NCBI GenBank assembly: GCA_949318235.1
Contig: OX439136.1
Span: 17,706,786-17,770,785 of the forward strand
Reading direction: 5' to 3'
DNA from: Ecdyonurus torrentis
Lineage: Eukaryota > Arthropoda > Insecta > Ephemeroptera > Heptageniidae
Length of the DNA stretch: 64,000 nt
Shown here: piece by piece, positions 15,176-26,942 of the stretch
How positions within the stretch are numbered: position 1 is the first letter of the stretch
How the letters are laid out: every line of letters starts with the position of its first letter
Notes under the pieces: generated by a model
What the model was told of the DNA's origin: nothing
What the model saw: only the letters and a program-made list of their open reading frames with translations
The model's database searches: none
Program-made: the position numbers and the translations under genes

Positions 15176-16117
15176 GTTAACGCGTTTGTTAAATGTAAGT
15201 ATTATACTAAAAGTTTATGAATATTTTATTTTTTTGTTTGTTAATCGTATAATTTTATTATTATTATTTTTTAGTGGTATGATGTTTTTAAAATAACGCA
15301 AAAAACGTCGTAAGTTTTTTTTTTTTTTTTTTTTTTTTGAACTTGATTATAGCCATGGGATTGGGATATGAAATTTATGATTTTTCTCATTATTGTGATA
15401 AGTACTTTACACCTATAATCTGTGCATTATTTGACTGAAACGATATTCACACATATAGACAGATACACGGAAAACATAAATTTAAGTAATTATTCGTTAT
15501 ATATAATTACTCGTTAGTATAAACGTTATTTTTTCAGTCTCAAAAAACGTTGTATATATATCTTACAAATTAAGTGTAAAAAAAAAGTCTAATTAGTAAC
15601 TCGTTAGTCTTTAGTTACTTTTTTCGTTGTAAACTATTAACAGTATTTTATTGAAATATAGTATGTACTTTTTTTTTTCTCCTTCTTATATTTAAAGTAT
15701 AAATTTATTAAGTAATACTGTAGTTGGCACGCAAAGCAACATTTGATTAGATTCGTTATAAATTAGTTATAAATACTCCTAATTTCCACATTTCTTGTTG
15801 CAATATTTACCTTCATGTATAATAAAAAAATTAACATATAATTTTAAACCAAGACAAAACATGAACTTAATGAAACATTAGTAAAGCGAAATACTTTGCA
15901 TCGTTGTGGGCAAGATTTCAACATCGGATAGAAATGTAGGTAGAGAGAGGTTGGTATACAGTATAAAATTACTTTGATCCGTAATTAACTGTTGGCGATT
16001 GATAAGTTATTATTTCATATTATTTTTCCCCCTTCTTCCTTCACCACCTTTAATGATATGCACTAAAGTTACTATACAGTAGGCTAACCCTGCGTGGCCT
16101 TAATAAAGTTTATTTTT

Positions 16118-16229
<112 letters not shown>

Positions 16230-17106
16230 CTGGAAGCAGAATAAGACTACAACTTGAAAATAATCGTTATATTGAAAAAATAAAAATATATTCTAAATTG
16301 TTGATATGTCACCTATAAATATGATGCTTTTGTTTCTTCTTGCAAGTTAAATAATTAATTAATCAAAAAAACTAATTAGTAACGCCGCCTTGGTACAGCT
16401 ATACAGCGTTTATTATATAGGTATTATGTTTTAAAGTTATATCCACAGACTTTTTTCTTCCACTATAATTTTAATAATATATTTGTTAAGATTGAAAAAT
16501 TATAATTTATTATTATTGTTATTATTAACTAACATAGTAAAATGAAGGAAAGAAAGTGACAGGTCAAAAATATGAAGGTCTAACGTTGTTGAATGGTTCT
16601 TCAAAAAATAAAAAAATGTACATGTAGCAAAAAGTGTGAAAAGAAATTAAAAAATCAAATTATGATTGGTATAATAGAACTATAGTATAGAATAGAAAGA
16701 TGTGAAGTTCTTAAATATATTTATTCAACAACTACTACAATTAATCACTACAGGTCTAAGTGCACAAGTGCAATGATATTAGCTTACCCTTAATTGTATA
16801 ATATAGGAACGGAGAGTTAAGTTTTACCAAATTAAAGGTAGTTATGAATTGATATGCATTAAATAAATTCTATTTAATAATATATGCATTTGCATATAAA
16901 AAATTATATTGCACATGGCGTTTTTTTTTTTTATATGTCAATATTGTATCATAAATTCACAGAAACAAAAATAAAAAATGAATACAGGCATTCAAAATAT
17001 CAAATTACGTTCACATAATCGTTAAAAGTCTTACAATTGTAAAAAAAAAAATATATATATTATTACGGAAAAGGTCTGGAAACATTACATTTTTTTTGTC
17101 AGTATA

Positions 17107-17112
17107 TTTATT
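17107..17112 (-). terminator. AATAAA polyadenylation signal of the nested gene
   Basis: A perfect AATAAA on the minus strand 24 nt past the TAA stop. Cleavage would be expected near 17085-17095. The hexamer is common by chance in AT-rich DNA, but its position fits. Confidence 0.5.
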
Positions 17113-17136
17113 TAATGTATTTGAATACATAATAAC

Positions 17137-17448
17137 TTAACCACTTCTACGAGGTCTTGTCGTAGTTAGAGGAGTTTTGGTACCAGCAACTTTGCCTTTT
17201 TGTTGTAGTTTAGCTGATGCTGGAGTAGTTCTTGCCTTATGAGGTACTGTCTTCTGCTTATTATTACTACGTTGTACTTCCAAACCAGCTGTAAGTAAAG
17301 GATCCTCGGTTGTAGTTGTAGTTGTAGTTGAAGTATCATCTTCCTCACTGCTTGACCCGACACCTCCTTGATGACTTTTAGCACCTTGATGACGATGGCT
17401 CATCACTGTTGTAGCCATAATTACCATCAGGCTCAAGAGAATCACAAT
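17137..17448 (-). CDS. Second exon of the nested gene: signal core plus Thr-rich basic mature protein, unknown family
   Basis: The acceptor is ctattttag, and the first codons are ATT GTG ATT CTC. The exon encodes 103 residues and a TAA stop; with exon 1 the protein has 109 residues. The order is: hydrophobic core IVILLSLMVIM, a likely signal-peptidase site near ATTVMS, a short His/Gln/Lys stretch HRHQGAKSHQGG, an acidic SSSEEDD, a (Thr)7 run inside TSTTTTTTTEDP, then a Lys/Arg/Thr-rich tail ending TRPRRSG. There are no cysteines, no second membrane segment and no domain I know. The Thr run could carry O-glycans. It may be a small secreted, cuticle- or peptide-precursor-like protein, but nothing proves a role. 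Codon use is mixed and GC is clearly above the surrounding DNA, which favours real coding sequence. Confidence 0.68.
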   Translation of the reverse strand: MVILLSLMVIMATTVMSHRHQGAKSHQGGVGSSSEEDDTSTTTTTTTEDPLLTAGLEVQRSNNKQKTVPHKARTTPASAKLQQKGKVAGTKTPLTTTRPRRSG

Positions 17449-17820
17449 CTAAAATAGGGAATTAAATTTAAAAAAATATATATATACGTACATGAATAAA
17501 AAAGAATAAAAAAAATGTAATTTATGATGTATTTATGTCAATTTAATAATACTTAATTAGAACAGCATAAATATTTATGCTGTACAACATAATATTTATC
17601 ACTACCATAGTAGTACCACATGATAGTACTTATAAAGTATAGCATAGCTTATGCTAATTATCGAACAAATTGTTCGAAATATGAGCTAGCATAATTAATA
17701 TTATCTATTTTTGTATGTGAATAGAGCGTACTGATGGGGCGAGGTAACTAATTACATGTGTAACGCGGTAAAAGCGGAGGAACTCTTCATTTTATATTCT
17801 TATTTAGATTTTTACAGGGA

Positions 17821-18166
17821 AAAAAAAAAAAAAAAAAGAACATAAGCATTTACATCACAAAACACTTGATGGGACTTACATAAATAACATTAGTTTGTCA
17901 CAAAATCCAACTGTATAGCAGTGATCAGAACATTTCGATTTATGCAACCCGCACAACATTTTCATACTAATCTTTGCCTGTTTATGACGTCAGAAACCTG
18001 AATTGTCACGCAAATTGCATACTATATACAGTATTTTTACGCTCTCTTAGAACTGAAACTATAGGATCACATTTAAATTATGGTAAAAATTGTCATCAGT
18101 TTTGATGATCACATTTTATGTTTAATCATTAAAAATCATGTTATTTTATGTGATCTGTGGCTTTAA
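17821..18166 (-). mobile_element. MITE family A copy inside the nested-gene intron
   Basis: Reads through the TATGCAACCCGCACAAC core and the TATGACGTCAGAAACC palindrome, and ends at GGCTTTAA (18159-18166). The left end runs into an A-tract and is not exact. Confidence 0.7.
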
Positions 18167-18390
18167 GCATAACAGTCCCGTTTTTTCCTTCTTATATTAT
18201 TAGCAATTATAATTATTATGGGCTTTACTTCTCTCACATTGTGAAGGCTAGCGCATATTTCTAATACTTTAAGCGATAATCAACCGCTATCGGACTCAAA
18301 CTATACCTTACTTACTTAATTTATGCTGCATTGAAAAACTTTGATGTAAATGTTGTTCTTTTGTAACAACATAAGTATAATCATGCTCAA

Positions 18391-18510
18391 CATCCGAAGT
18401 TCGGGTCCTGGACCCTAAAAATAATTCACGGGTCCGGGAGCCAGGTCTTCGGACATGAGTTTTTTTAAACGGGCCCAGGACCCGGGTCCGCGGACCCGAC
18501 AACTTTTGTG
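18391..18510. repeat. GC-rich block of GGGTCC/GGACCC motifs
   Basis: Five or more GGGTCC or GGACCC hexamers in both orientations (CGGGTCCTGGACCC, GGACCCGGGTCCGCGGACCC) plus TCCGAAGTTCGGG. Very unlike its surroundings. Probably a transposon terminus or remnant, but no boundaries or target duplication were found. Confidence 0.5.
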
Positions 18511-18821
18511 ACGGATCAGAACCCCTGATCTTAACTATTATGCATATGTATATAGTTAAATAGCTATACATTATAGCATAAATTATGATGTAAATCGTAA
18601 ATGTTGGTGAAATAAATTAGTAACAATTGATCTTTGCATTTAGCTGTCAACATTGTGCGTACACATTTTGATTTTAAATATTTTAAAAAAATGCTCTAAA
18701 GAAAACAACAACTTACATTTAGCAAATTTTTTTAAAAGTAAGTAGTAAATGAGTTTCAAATAAACTTTAAAATGTTAAAAATTGCATATTATATTACAAT
18801 CGAGTATACTTATGTTTTTAC

Positions 18822-18839
18822 CTTCATATCTGGTTTCAT
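18822..18839 (-). CDS. First coding segment of a nested small secreted protein gene
   Basis: On the minus strand ATG opens the 18-nt segment encoding MKPDMK, directly followed by the donor GTAAAAAC. The start context is ACAACA-ATG, with A at -3. The segment ends in phase 0, and the next minus-strand exon begins in phase 0 with a hydrophobic stretch, so splicing builds a complete signal peptide: a short charged n-region here and a hydrophobic core in exon 2. The TATA box and initiator lie at the expected distances upstream. The segment is far too short for ORF finding, and the claim depends on these separate signals agreeing. Transcript evidence is not available to me. Confidence 0.62.
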
Positions 18840-18867
18840 TGTTGTAATGTAACGCTATCGTATGTGA

Positions 18868-18873
18868 CAATGA
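18868..18873 (-). promoter_or_regulatory. Initiator (TCATTG) of the nested gene
   Basis: The minus strand reads TCATTG, matching the arthropod initiator TCA(G/T)T(C/T) except at its last base. Starting at the A (18871) gives a 32-nt 5' leader before the ATG at 18839. Confidence 0.5.
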
Positions 18874-18895
18874 TGCTCTCATGATTTTTACACAG

Positions 18896-18904
18896 CTTTA
18901 TATA
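18896..18904 (-). promoter_or_regulatory. TATA box of the nested gene
   Basis: The minus strand reads TATATAAAG here. The TATAAA begins at 18902, 31 nt upstream of the predicted initiator A at 18871, which is the standard spacing. Confidence 0.6.
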
Positions 18905-18922
18905 CCTAAAATAATGAAGGAC

Positions 18923-19023
<101 letters not shown>

Positions 19024-20172
19024 ACGTCATAGAGAAAATTTATATTTTTTTAATTTCTCCGGAAATAAAAGAGTCGATAATAAAACTGTCTAAAAAAATG
19101 TACTACATTTATTATTATGACGCTAATTGACTCATCGTTTTTACTTCAGAATGAGTGACATTTTATGTAATTTTTTAGATTATAATGAAAGTATTTATTT
19201 ACCTATAAACATTACTCATTGAGGGTAAGGGGTAGAATATACAAACTTAAACCTTCCAAAGTAATGAATAAATAAATGTATTATATTATTATATTCTTTT
19301 TTTGTATTTATTCTTATTAAAGATAATTATTTAATTTATAATGTTACCACCGAAAATGTGTTCACGAAATTATTATTGCCCCAGAATATAGTTAATATCT
19401 GGTATACTTTAGTTTTGATTTATTTTTGGTCGGTGTGCAGACTAAAAAAAATTGGTTTTGCAATGCGACAAAATAATATATGATATTAGCAAGAGCGTGC
19501 ATTTTTCATTTTTATCAACCCCGTCTTTTAGTTAAAATAATATAATTAATCTACTTGAGGGGGGGGGGGGGGGGTTGGGCAGGGAGAGGAATGCAATTTT
19601 ACTGTGTATATTTCTTACATGGACATTTTTGACAGTATATAACAGGTAAATTTGAATAACTTATTTTTTTTATAATTTAATGAGAATAATAAGAGCATCA
19701 CAAAAGTTTTTATATATTATTATTACATATGCATGACATCATTTCCTCATAATTAAGTTCAAGAACAACTATTTTCACTTATTTACATATTTAAATATCA
19801 TTGACTTAAAAAAATAAATAATAATAATAAATAAAAAAATAAAAAAGTATTGTATGCATACATAAAATAAACTAGAAATACCAAGGCTGAAAGTACATGG
19901 TTTGATTTTTTTTTTTTAATGTCACTTGTCACTTGTATGTGCCGGAAACATTTTTTTCTACTTTACCTGTGTAATTATACAATATTTTTCAGTTGCTATC
20001 TAATAAAAACCTATGATTATTATTTATTTTTAATGTTGACTTTCATATGTGTGCTAAAAATATATAAATATTAAAACTGAGGGGATATAAGTATTGAAAT
20101 TTTTTGATAAAGCTCTGGGATATTGAAAAATTGCAGTATGGATGGTTACGACGTCACATAGTACAAGTAATG

Positions 20173-20561
20173 CACTAAACCAGGGCTTAAAGTAAGCCGG
20201 AGCTAGAGAACTTTAACAGAAAAGTGACATCCCAAAAAGTTAGGCAGACCCGCAACACTCATTTCTTTAAAATTGGCAACGCTGCAGACGAAATTACTAT
20301 AGGGCGCTCTCTCATTGGCGCCTTGATTTGGCCACTTCTGGCCTCTGATTGGTGCTTCAAAACGCAACGTTGCCAAGTCAAAATTTTTTAGTGTTGCAGT
20401 CTGCCTAAAACATGGGGATGTCGCTTCTCTGTTAAAGTTCTCTAGCTGGAGCTATGGTAAAAAGTTGAAAATTTAACATTGCGCTTATGGGAGCTCCGGA
20501 GCTATATTGAGTTTTTTAGCTCCGGTAAAACAATTTATCTACTTTAAGCCCTGCACTAAAC
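20173..20561. mobile_element. hAT-like MITE with 8-bp target duplication and a nested element
   Basis: The element at 20181-20553 starts CAGGGCTTAAAGTA and ends TACTTTAAGCCCTG, flanked by a perfect CACTAAAC duplication (20173-20180 and 20554-20561). CAG-type ends and 8-bp duplications define hAT transposons. Removing the nested palindrome at 20205-20443 leaves an element of about 130 bp. Confidence 0.85.
20205..20443. mobile_element. Palindromic MITE nested in the hAT-like element
   Basis: Ends AGAGAACTTTAACAGA and TCTGTTAAAGTTCTCT, with AGCT on both sides. The inner arms share GTGACATCCC versus GGGATGTCGC and AGGCAGAC versus GTCTGCCT. Interior has ATTGGCGCC and GATTGGTGC CCAAT-like motifs. 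The 4-bp AGCT is itself palindromic, so the exact target duplication is uncertain. Confidence 0.7.
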
Positions 20562-21379
20562 TTATATAAAACGTAATCATCGTGAAGACCGCAATGAATT
20601 AAACGTCAACTTATAGCTTATGAACTACAAGGACAAAAATAAATATTTTTATAATTAATATTTATACAATAGCTAATTTTCAGCAACATTTGTGCAATGC
20701 AACATATATAATTTATGTTATACTGCTTAATAGCTATGTAATACGACATAAATATTATATTGTGTAGAATATTTATGTATACTATTCTAATTTAACATAT
20801 TTTACGCTAATCTAGTATAAATTACGTAATTTCTTTTATCCGTGTATTGTAAGTCTTTTATAATAATTCTTAATACTTATGGGTTGTGAATTATTATTAT
20901 TATTATTTTTTTATTTCGTTTAAATACAAACGCTGAATGAAGCCATGATCGTCGATTATCTTATAAATTCATTATCGAAAAAGTGTATAAACAAAAGTTT
21001 TTACGCTTGAAGTAGGTATATGGTATAGTGTAAAATGATAAATAAATTTAAAATAAAATTATGTACGTAAAATAATCATATGCACTTTATCCCCACTATT
21101 GATAATATCGGAAGGGGATTTTTATACTATCCTAACGCCAAAGGTAATTTTTACGTTCTTTTTTTAAATTAATGTAAAATAATTTAAATAAGAAAAAATC
21201 AGCAATTATTTGAAAAAAATACATATTTTTCTCTAAAAACACACACACAGAGTATAATTATATTCAATTATATATTCAGCCTTTTTTTGTTCCATATATA
21301 GCTATGAAAATTAGTATTCTTTCAAGTTTTATATGAACATATTTATGTTAAAGAATATCTGCTACATTAGCAAACTTGC

Positions 21380-21381
<2 letters not shown>

Positions 21382-21444
<63 letters not shown>
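21382..21444. repeat. (TA)n microsatellite
   Basis: About 63 bp. A (GA)n tract follows at 21556-21592. Confidence 0.93.
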
Positions 21445-21449
<5 letters not shown>

Positions 21450-21553
21450 AATTATAAATGAATCTTTAATTAAACAAACTTATGCATGTATAGTAGAGTA
21501 CATAGGAAAAGAATGATAAAATAATAGAACAAAAGGTTGAGATTAAATTTAAT

Positions 21554-21596
<43 letters not shown>

Positions 21597-21967
21597 GTGG
21601 GGTTAAAACATAATGTGGTATCCTATATGTCTCCTTGTCTTGCCATAGCATCTTTTTATACTTAATCCTTTCCACTTGTTAACTACTATAGTATTAAATT
21701 ACAAATACTATGATACTTAAAGAAATATAGTAATAGTAGTTGCTAGATACATGGAATCCATTATACTTGTCACTTACAGTATCTTGAATGTATATTATGG
21801 TTATTATTTCTTAAGTTTTTACTCAAGTGATTTATTTAGTGTTTTACATGCTCTATATTTCTATGTTTTACATTGTATATAAATGCACGTAATATTAAAA
21901 TAATTGCATGTTTAATCTCTGAACGTTTTTATATATAAGCATCGTTAATGGAATTGCATACTTATGA

Positions 21968-22002
<35 letters not shown>

Positions 22003-22240
22003 TTTTTCTTCTTCTTTTTTTTTTTAATTCTTACAACAACTAACTTGCATAAATAATATACTAATGAGATTTTTTTCGTGCGGAAGGGATTATAATAAAT
22101 TAATGTCAATATAAGCTGTTTGGAAAAAGATTTTACGTTATAAAAATAAATTTTCATAAAGTATATTATTTTTGAAAGAAAAAAAAAAAAAAAAAAAAAC
22201 TGGAAAATCAAACATAAAAATTGTGAAAACATGCGCTTTA

Positions 22241-22501
22241 TACACGGAAATAATGAATATCAAAATTTATTCTGCATTTATGTAATTATAGCATAAATAA
22301 TGCTTAATTACAACAACATAAATAATACTGCTTTACAACACAATAATTATGCAATAAAGCTTAGTTCTTATGAGATATAGCAAATATATTGAGATGTACA
22401 GTACATACGCGTTGATGAGTTGTACGAGTTGTACGTATTATATAAATTGTGCTGAAAATGTGCTATAGCATAATTATTACATATTTACTTTTTTCCGTGT
22501 A
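22241..22501. mobile_element. AT-rich TA-flanked MITE with CACGGAAA ends
   Basis: Inverted ends TACACGGAAA and TTTCCGTGTA enclose 240 bp of palindromic GCATAAAT/ATTTATGC-like motifs. Related single ends occur near 15467, 20837, 35728 and 56526. Confidence 0.5.
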
Positions 22502-22730
22502 TGTACACAGTAATTAAAAACAAAAATTTATTATGAATCAGTTTCTTCCTAATAAAAGGCTCAATAAAAGCCTTTGTATTTGTTTCTTTTTCATTCAAGA
22601 AAGAGGATCAATTAGGTTATTGTTAACAGGGTTTTGTAGTTTTTTTTTTTTTTTTTTTTATGACAATTCTCATTTCTTTAACAATTGTCTTTCCTGATTA
22701 TTATTTCAAGTAAGCACTGTAGGTCAATTA

Positions 22731-22748
22731 ATATATATATATATATAT

Positions 22749-22833
<85 letters not shown>

Positions 22834-22878
22834 ATATATACATACATACACATATATATACATATATATATACATATT

Positions 22879-22931
<53 letters not shown>

Positions 22932-23008
22932 ACATGTATACATGTATATATGTATACATATATATATATATATATATACATATATATACATACATACACA
23001 CATATATA
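22731..23008. repeat. Compound (TA)n/(TACA)n microsatellite
   Basis: About 275 bp of TA with interspersed TATAT-ATTA and TACATACACA variants. It ends at the TA-flanked MITE at 23009. Confidence 0.93.
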
Positions 23009-23133
23009 TCGATCTTGTTGCGAAAAAAAGGCCTATCTCGTTTCCGAACGTTATGTAGATGGCGCTCGAGATAGACCCTTTGCTTCCACTAACAAAAAAC
23101 GAGATATGCCTTTTTTTCGCAACAAGATCGATA
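23007..23133. mobile_element. TA-flanked palindromic MITE at the end of a (TA)n tract
   Basis: The element at 23009-23131 (123 bp) has 20+ bp inverted ends beginning TCGATCTTGTTGCG, then AAAAAAAGGC, with TA on each side. It lies immediately right of a 275-bp AT microsatellite, a dense supply of TA targets. The loop contains TAGATGGCGCTCGAGATAG. Confidence 0.7.
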
Positions 23134-23929
23134 TGGAGTATTGAATTATCCATACTCCATGATGAAACAAATGTTTTAATGAAATGCTTACTTTTTATCT
23201 TTATTTCAACGGCTATTGATTATTACATTTTTATTATTTTCATACGTCGCTCTTCATATTGATACATAAAATTGTTACGATGCTCGTAACATATTTTTTA
23301 AGAACTCTTAAATTTTCTATGATTTTTGATAACATATAAAAATATGTTGCTATGATGAACCCGCCATAAATTTTTTTTTAGTATTTTTATTTTTTTTTTC
23401 TTGGAACATTTTTTTTTTCTTTATATTAATGACACAGGTTTATTTGGAAAAAAAAAATGTGGGTACCAGTTTACTTATTATTATTAAATTTTTTATTTAA
23501 ATTTACTATATAGTAAGTTTTACACTGAGAAAAAGCGTCAATATATTTGTTGTACAATGCAGGTAAATATATTATACCTCATTCCGGTGAACGATGAACT
23601 ACCCGGATAACTGTTTCACCTGTAGTTACTATTTCCATGAGATTTTGCTGTATATTATACTCAAAACTTACAGACATTAAAGTTAACCTTTACGACTGCA
23701 TATTCACTTATACCAAAGGGTTGTCTTGGTGTAAAAACCTTTTATGACGTACCATTTTTAAATGTCTGAATAATTAAAAAAAAATTAGCAAATAAAATAT
23801 CAAACTCCTTAAAAAAATATATTATGCAAAAAATTATCCGGTATGTAATCTTTTATGACCGGATGGAAAAAATATCGGATCTCAGAGGCCAAGTATGAAA
23901 GGTCTTTTTCATTGCCAGCTAGTGGTCAT

Positions 23930-24029
<100 letters not shown>

Positions 24030-25150
24030 TTATATTGTTAACATTTGACGTCATAGCACATCATGTGCATTTTTTTTTTAAAATAAAATAAAATATATTT
24101 GAGTGCATATTTATACACTTTGACCGACAAACTAGAAAATAATAAATATATTAATTTATTCCCTAAATGTATGTTTACCACACAAAGGGGAAAACTTTGC
24201 CGCAAATTAATGAAGTAATAATTATACATGTTTAATTACTGTAATTTATTTAATTTAAACGTAATTTATATGCATTAGAGAAATTCAAAATATGTTACGC
24301 ATTGTAAGGGTATAAGTTTGTGTGTAATATATTATAGTTGTTTATTATTATTTACATTTATTATCATTCTTTATCAATATTTCTGCCCTTTGTTTTTTTT
24401 TGGTCCTTGTTATTTATTCTCTTCTATGTTCTATTTTGTAAAGCTATTTTCTGTTTGAAGTTGATGATATCAAATTCTATGTCTTTTTGTTCTATACTAT
24501 AACTACATTTACATCTACTTTTTTCTACAAAATTGAAAGGTTGATTTTGTCGTTTATTAAAAGCTTTTACAGTAACTCCTATACCTTTGTGGTTAAATTT
24601 TCAGAGATTAGCCAGCATATTAGAGAGCATAATAATGAGGGCTTTAAATTTCTAAACTACGAATTAAGTTATTTTAATGATGATCACCCATTAATTTTGT
24701 TAACACTTGAAAATATGTCCTTAAGTGGCACTGTACAAAAGTTTTTGTTTATAAATTTCCATACAAAAAAAAAAAAAAAAAAAATGTAAGCAGAATGGAT
24801 TTCTATAGAACTGTCTTACAAAATTATTGCTTTCTTAAATTTTTCATATAATAAAATAATTATATAGTTTCCTTTGTAGATTCCTTATTCATATAAATTA
24901 TAATAAAGGAAAATAGTAGCAGCGATAATTTTTTTTGATTGATTCATCATCAGTCTTTTTTTTAAATTTCATAACAGTGTTTACAGTAAAATTAGAATAT
25001 TGTATCAACATTTTCATTATTATTTACATACAAAATAAAATATAAATATCAATTATATTGTATGGTAAATTTAACTTGTATACTAAATAAAGTGTTCGTT
25101 ATGTACAGTATTTATTCAATGTACCATATAATATAAAACTGTTAACCTTA

Positions 25151-25154
<4 letters not shown>

Positions 25155-25244
<90 letters not shown>
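25155..25244. repeat. (TA)n microsatellite
   Basis: About 90 bp, perfect. A 33-bp (GA)n follows at 25601-25633. Confidence 0.95.
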
Positions 25245-25248
<4 letters not shown>

Positions 25249-25596
25249 TATAATATAATAAGGTATAAAGTAAGTTTATTCATAAGGGTAGCAGCTGGCC
25301 CGGAACATTTTCTGACTCTCCTATATACTTTTAAAAGGCTAACTCAACGAAGAAAAAAAAAAGACCTTTAATCTGACGTCATGGAAAAAGAAATGTATAA
25401 TCCTACACTTTTTTTTTATAACTCTACTTTTATAACGCAAAAGTACTTAAAAGTGTTTAAGAATATTTTAATTGTGGTATAGCATTTTTTTTCCCTTCAA
25501 AATGATTAATGGGAGTCATAAAAAAAAAAAAAAAAATGCAGGTTTCATACAAAAATGCAATTTAATTGTAGTGTTTATGCTAAAAGGTTACAAATT

Positions 25597-25634
<38 letters not shown>

Positions 25635-25769
25635 ATCATTATAATTGATAAAAAAAAGTTATTAATACCTTCAACAATAATAATTTAAAAATTTATATAT
25701 TATCTACGAAAAATAGGAGATCAGATGTAATATTTGTTAAGTGTTACAATTAATTTTGAAACTTACTGT

Positions 25770-26106
25770 TAGTCATAGAAAACATAGAAAAACATGTTTT
25801 TTAACACAAAATGGTATCTACAAAACTGATGATAATTTTTTCCAGAATGTAAATGTGGCCCCACAAGAGCGCGTAAAAAAACTGTAAAGTATTCAATTTG
25901 CCATGTATATTTTTGTTTATGACGTCAGAAACATGCAAAAACTAGTATGAAAATGTTGTGCGGGTTGCATAAATTGAAATTTTTGGATCACTGCTACGGA
26001 GCTGCAGTTGGGTTTTGAGACCAATTAATGTTATTACATAGATGTAAGTCCCTTCAAGTGTTTCGTGATATAAATGCTTATGTTTTTATATTGTCTATGC
26101 CTTTAA
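25770..26106 (+). mobile_element. MITE family A copy
   Basis: Near full length: begins AGTCATAGAAAACATAG, contains TATGACGTCAGAAACATGC and TTGTGCGGGTTGCATAAA, and ends TGTCTATGCCTTTAA. The terminal repeats are diverged. Confidence 0.7.
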
Positions 26107-26888
26107 GATAACGTTACCTATTCCTATGCAAATTAAAAAAGGGGTATAGAAAATGTAAATTTACATCGCAGAATTTTTGAAAATGTTAGCTAATATTTCA
26201 AGTCTATAACACTGAATATAAATTTGGAACATTTATTTTTTAATATTTTTATTTTGCAGAATTTAAATTTTAGCCTATACAATGATATTGATATTTTATC
26301 TGAAAAACATGAAAATGTTATGAAATTTGATGCCAGGAAAACGTAAAGATACTGCACTTCTCTGATCTGTTTTATTATACAGAAAATCCATGATTTTTTA
26401 TGGCAGTTAACAAAATCTAGAAAAAAATTATTACATAACTTTAAAAACTTAATAATAATATTTAAGAAAAAAGTGGAAGCTTTTATTTCTTTATTTTTAT
26501 TATTATAATTTTTTTTTTTTGGCGTAAAAGATTTCAGAAAAAAGAAGAAGAAAAGGAAAAAAAAAAAAAAGTGGCTCAAAGTAAACATACCGTATCTAGT
26601 TTTTGAAATCCTATGAGATTTGTTGGAAAATTTTGATGTAGGTCGACACACATATATAAGGTTTTAACCACATAAAAGCTTTTGATATACGGTTTGCCTT
26701 CTGCTCTTACTGATGACATTTATACAGAAAAAAAAAAGTAAACTAAAATCAAAGTCAAACATTAATCTAACTCACTTTTCAATTAGTGGTACATTAAATT
26801 TTCATTAAATCTTGCTTGCAATTAATTATTTAAAAACTATGAAAGAGGCAGTTCTAGCTTCATGCTTATATGCTTAAAGAAAAAAAAA

Positions 26889-26889
<1 letters not shown>

Positions 26890-26940
<51 letters not shown>
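26890..26940 (+). repeat. Poly(T) tract
   Basis: About 50 T immediately after A10G, giving a short A/T hairpin potential. Confidence 0.92.

Positions 26941-26942
<2 letters not shown>

Larger units (their letters stand above)
17449..18821 (-). other. Intron of the nested minus-strand gene (1,373 nt)
   Basis: GTAAAA donor and TTTTAG acceptor, phase 0. Two repeats lie inside it: a TTAA-family MITE at 17821-18166 and a GC-rich GGGTCC/GGACCC block at 18391-18510. The rest is AT-rich with short palindromes around 17570-17700. Confidence 0.6.

Noticed and set aside
17166..17384. Second minus-strand frame rich in LQLQLQ
   Set aside because: Frame shadow of the Thr-run in the nested gene. It lacks a signal peptide and splice agreement.
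22685..23153. Overlapping YIYI-rich ORFs on both strands
   Set aside because: They come from the TA/TACA microsatellite and the adjoining MITE.
24487..24789. Plus-strand 100-residue ORF
   Set aside because: Phe/Ile/Asn-rich composition expected of AT-rich DNA, and it ends in a poly(A) run.
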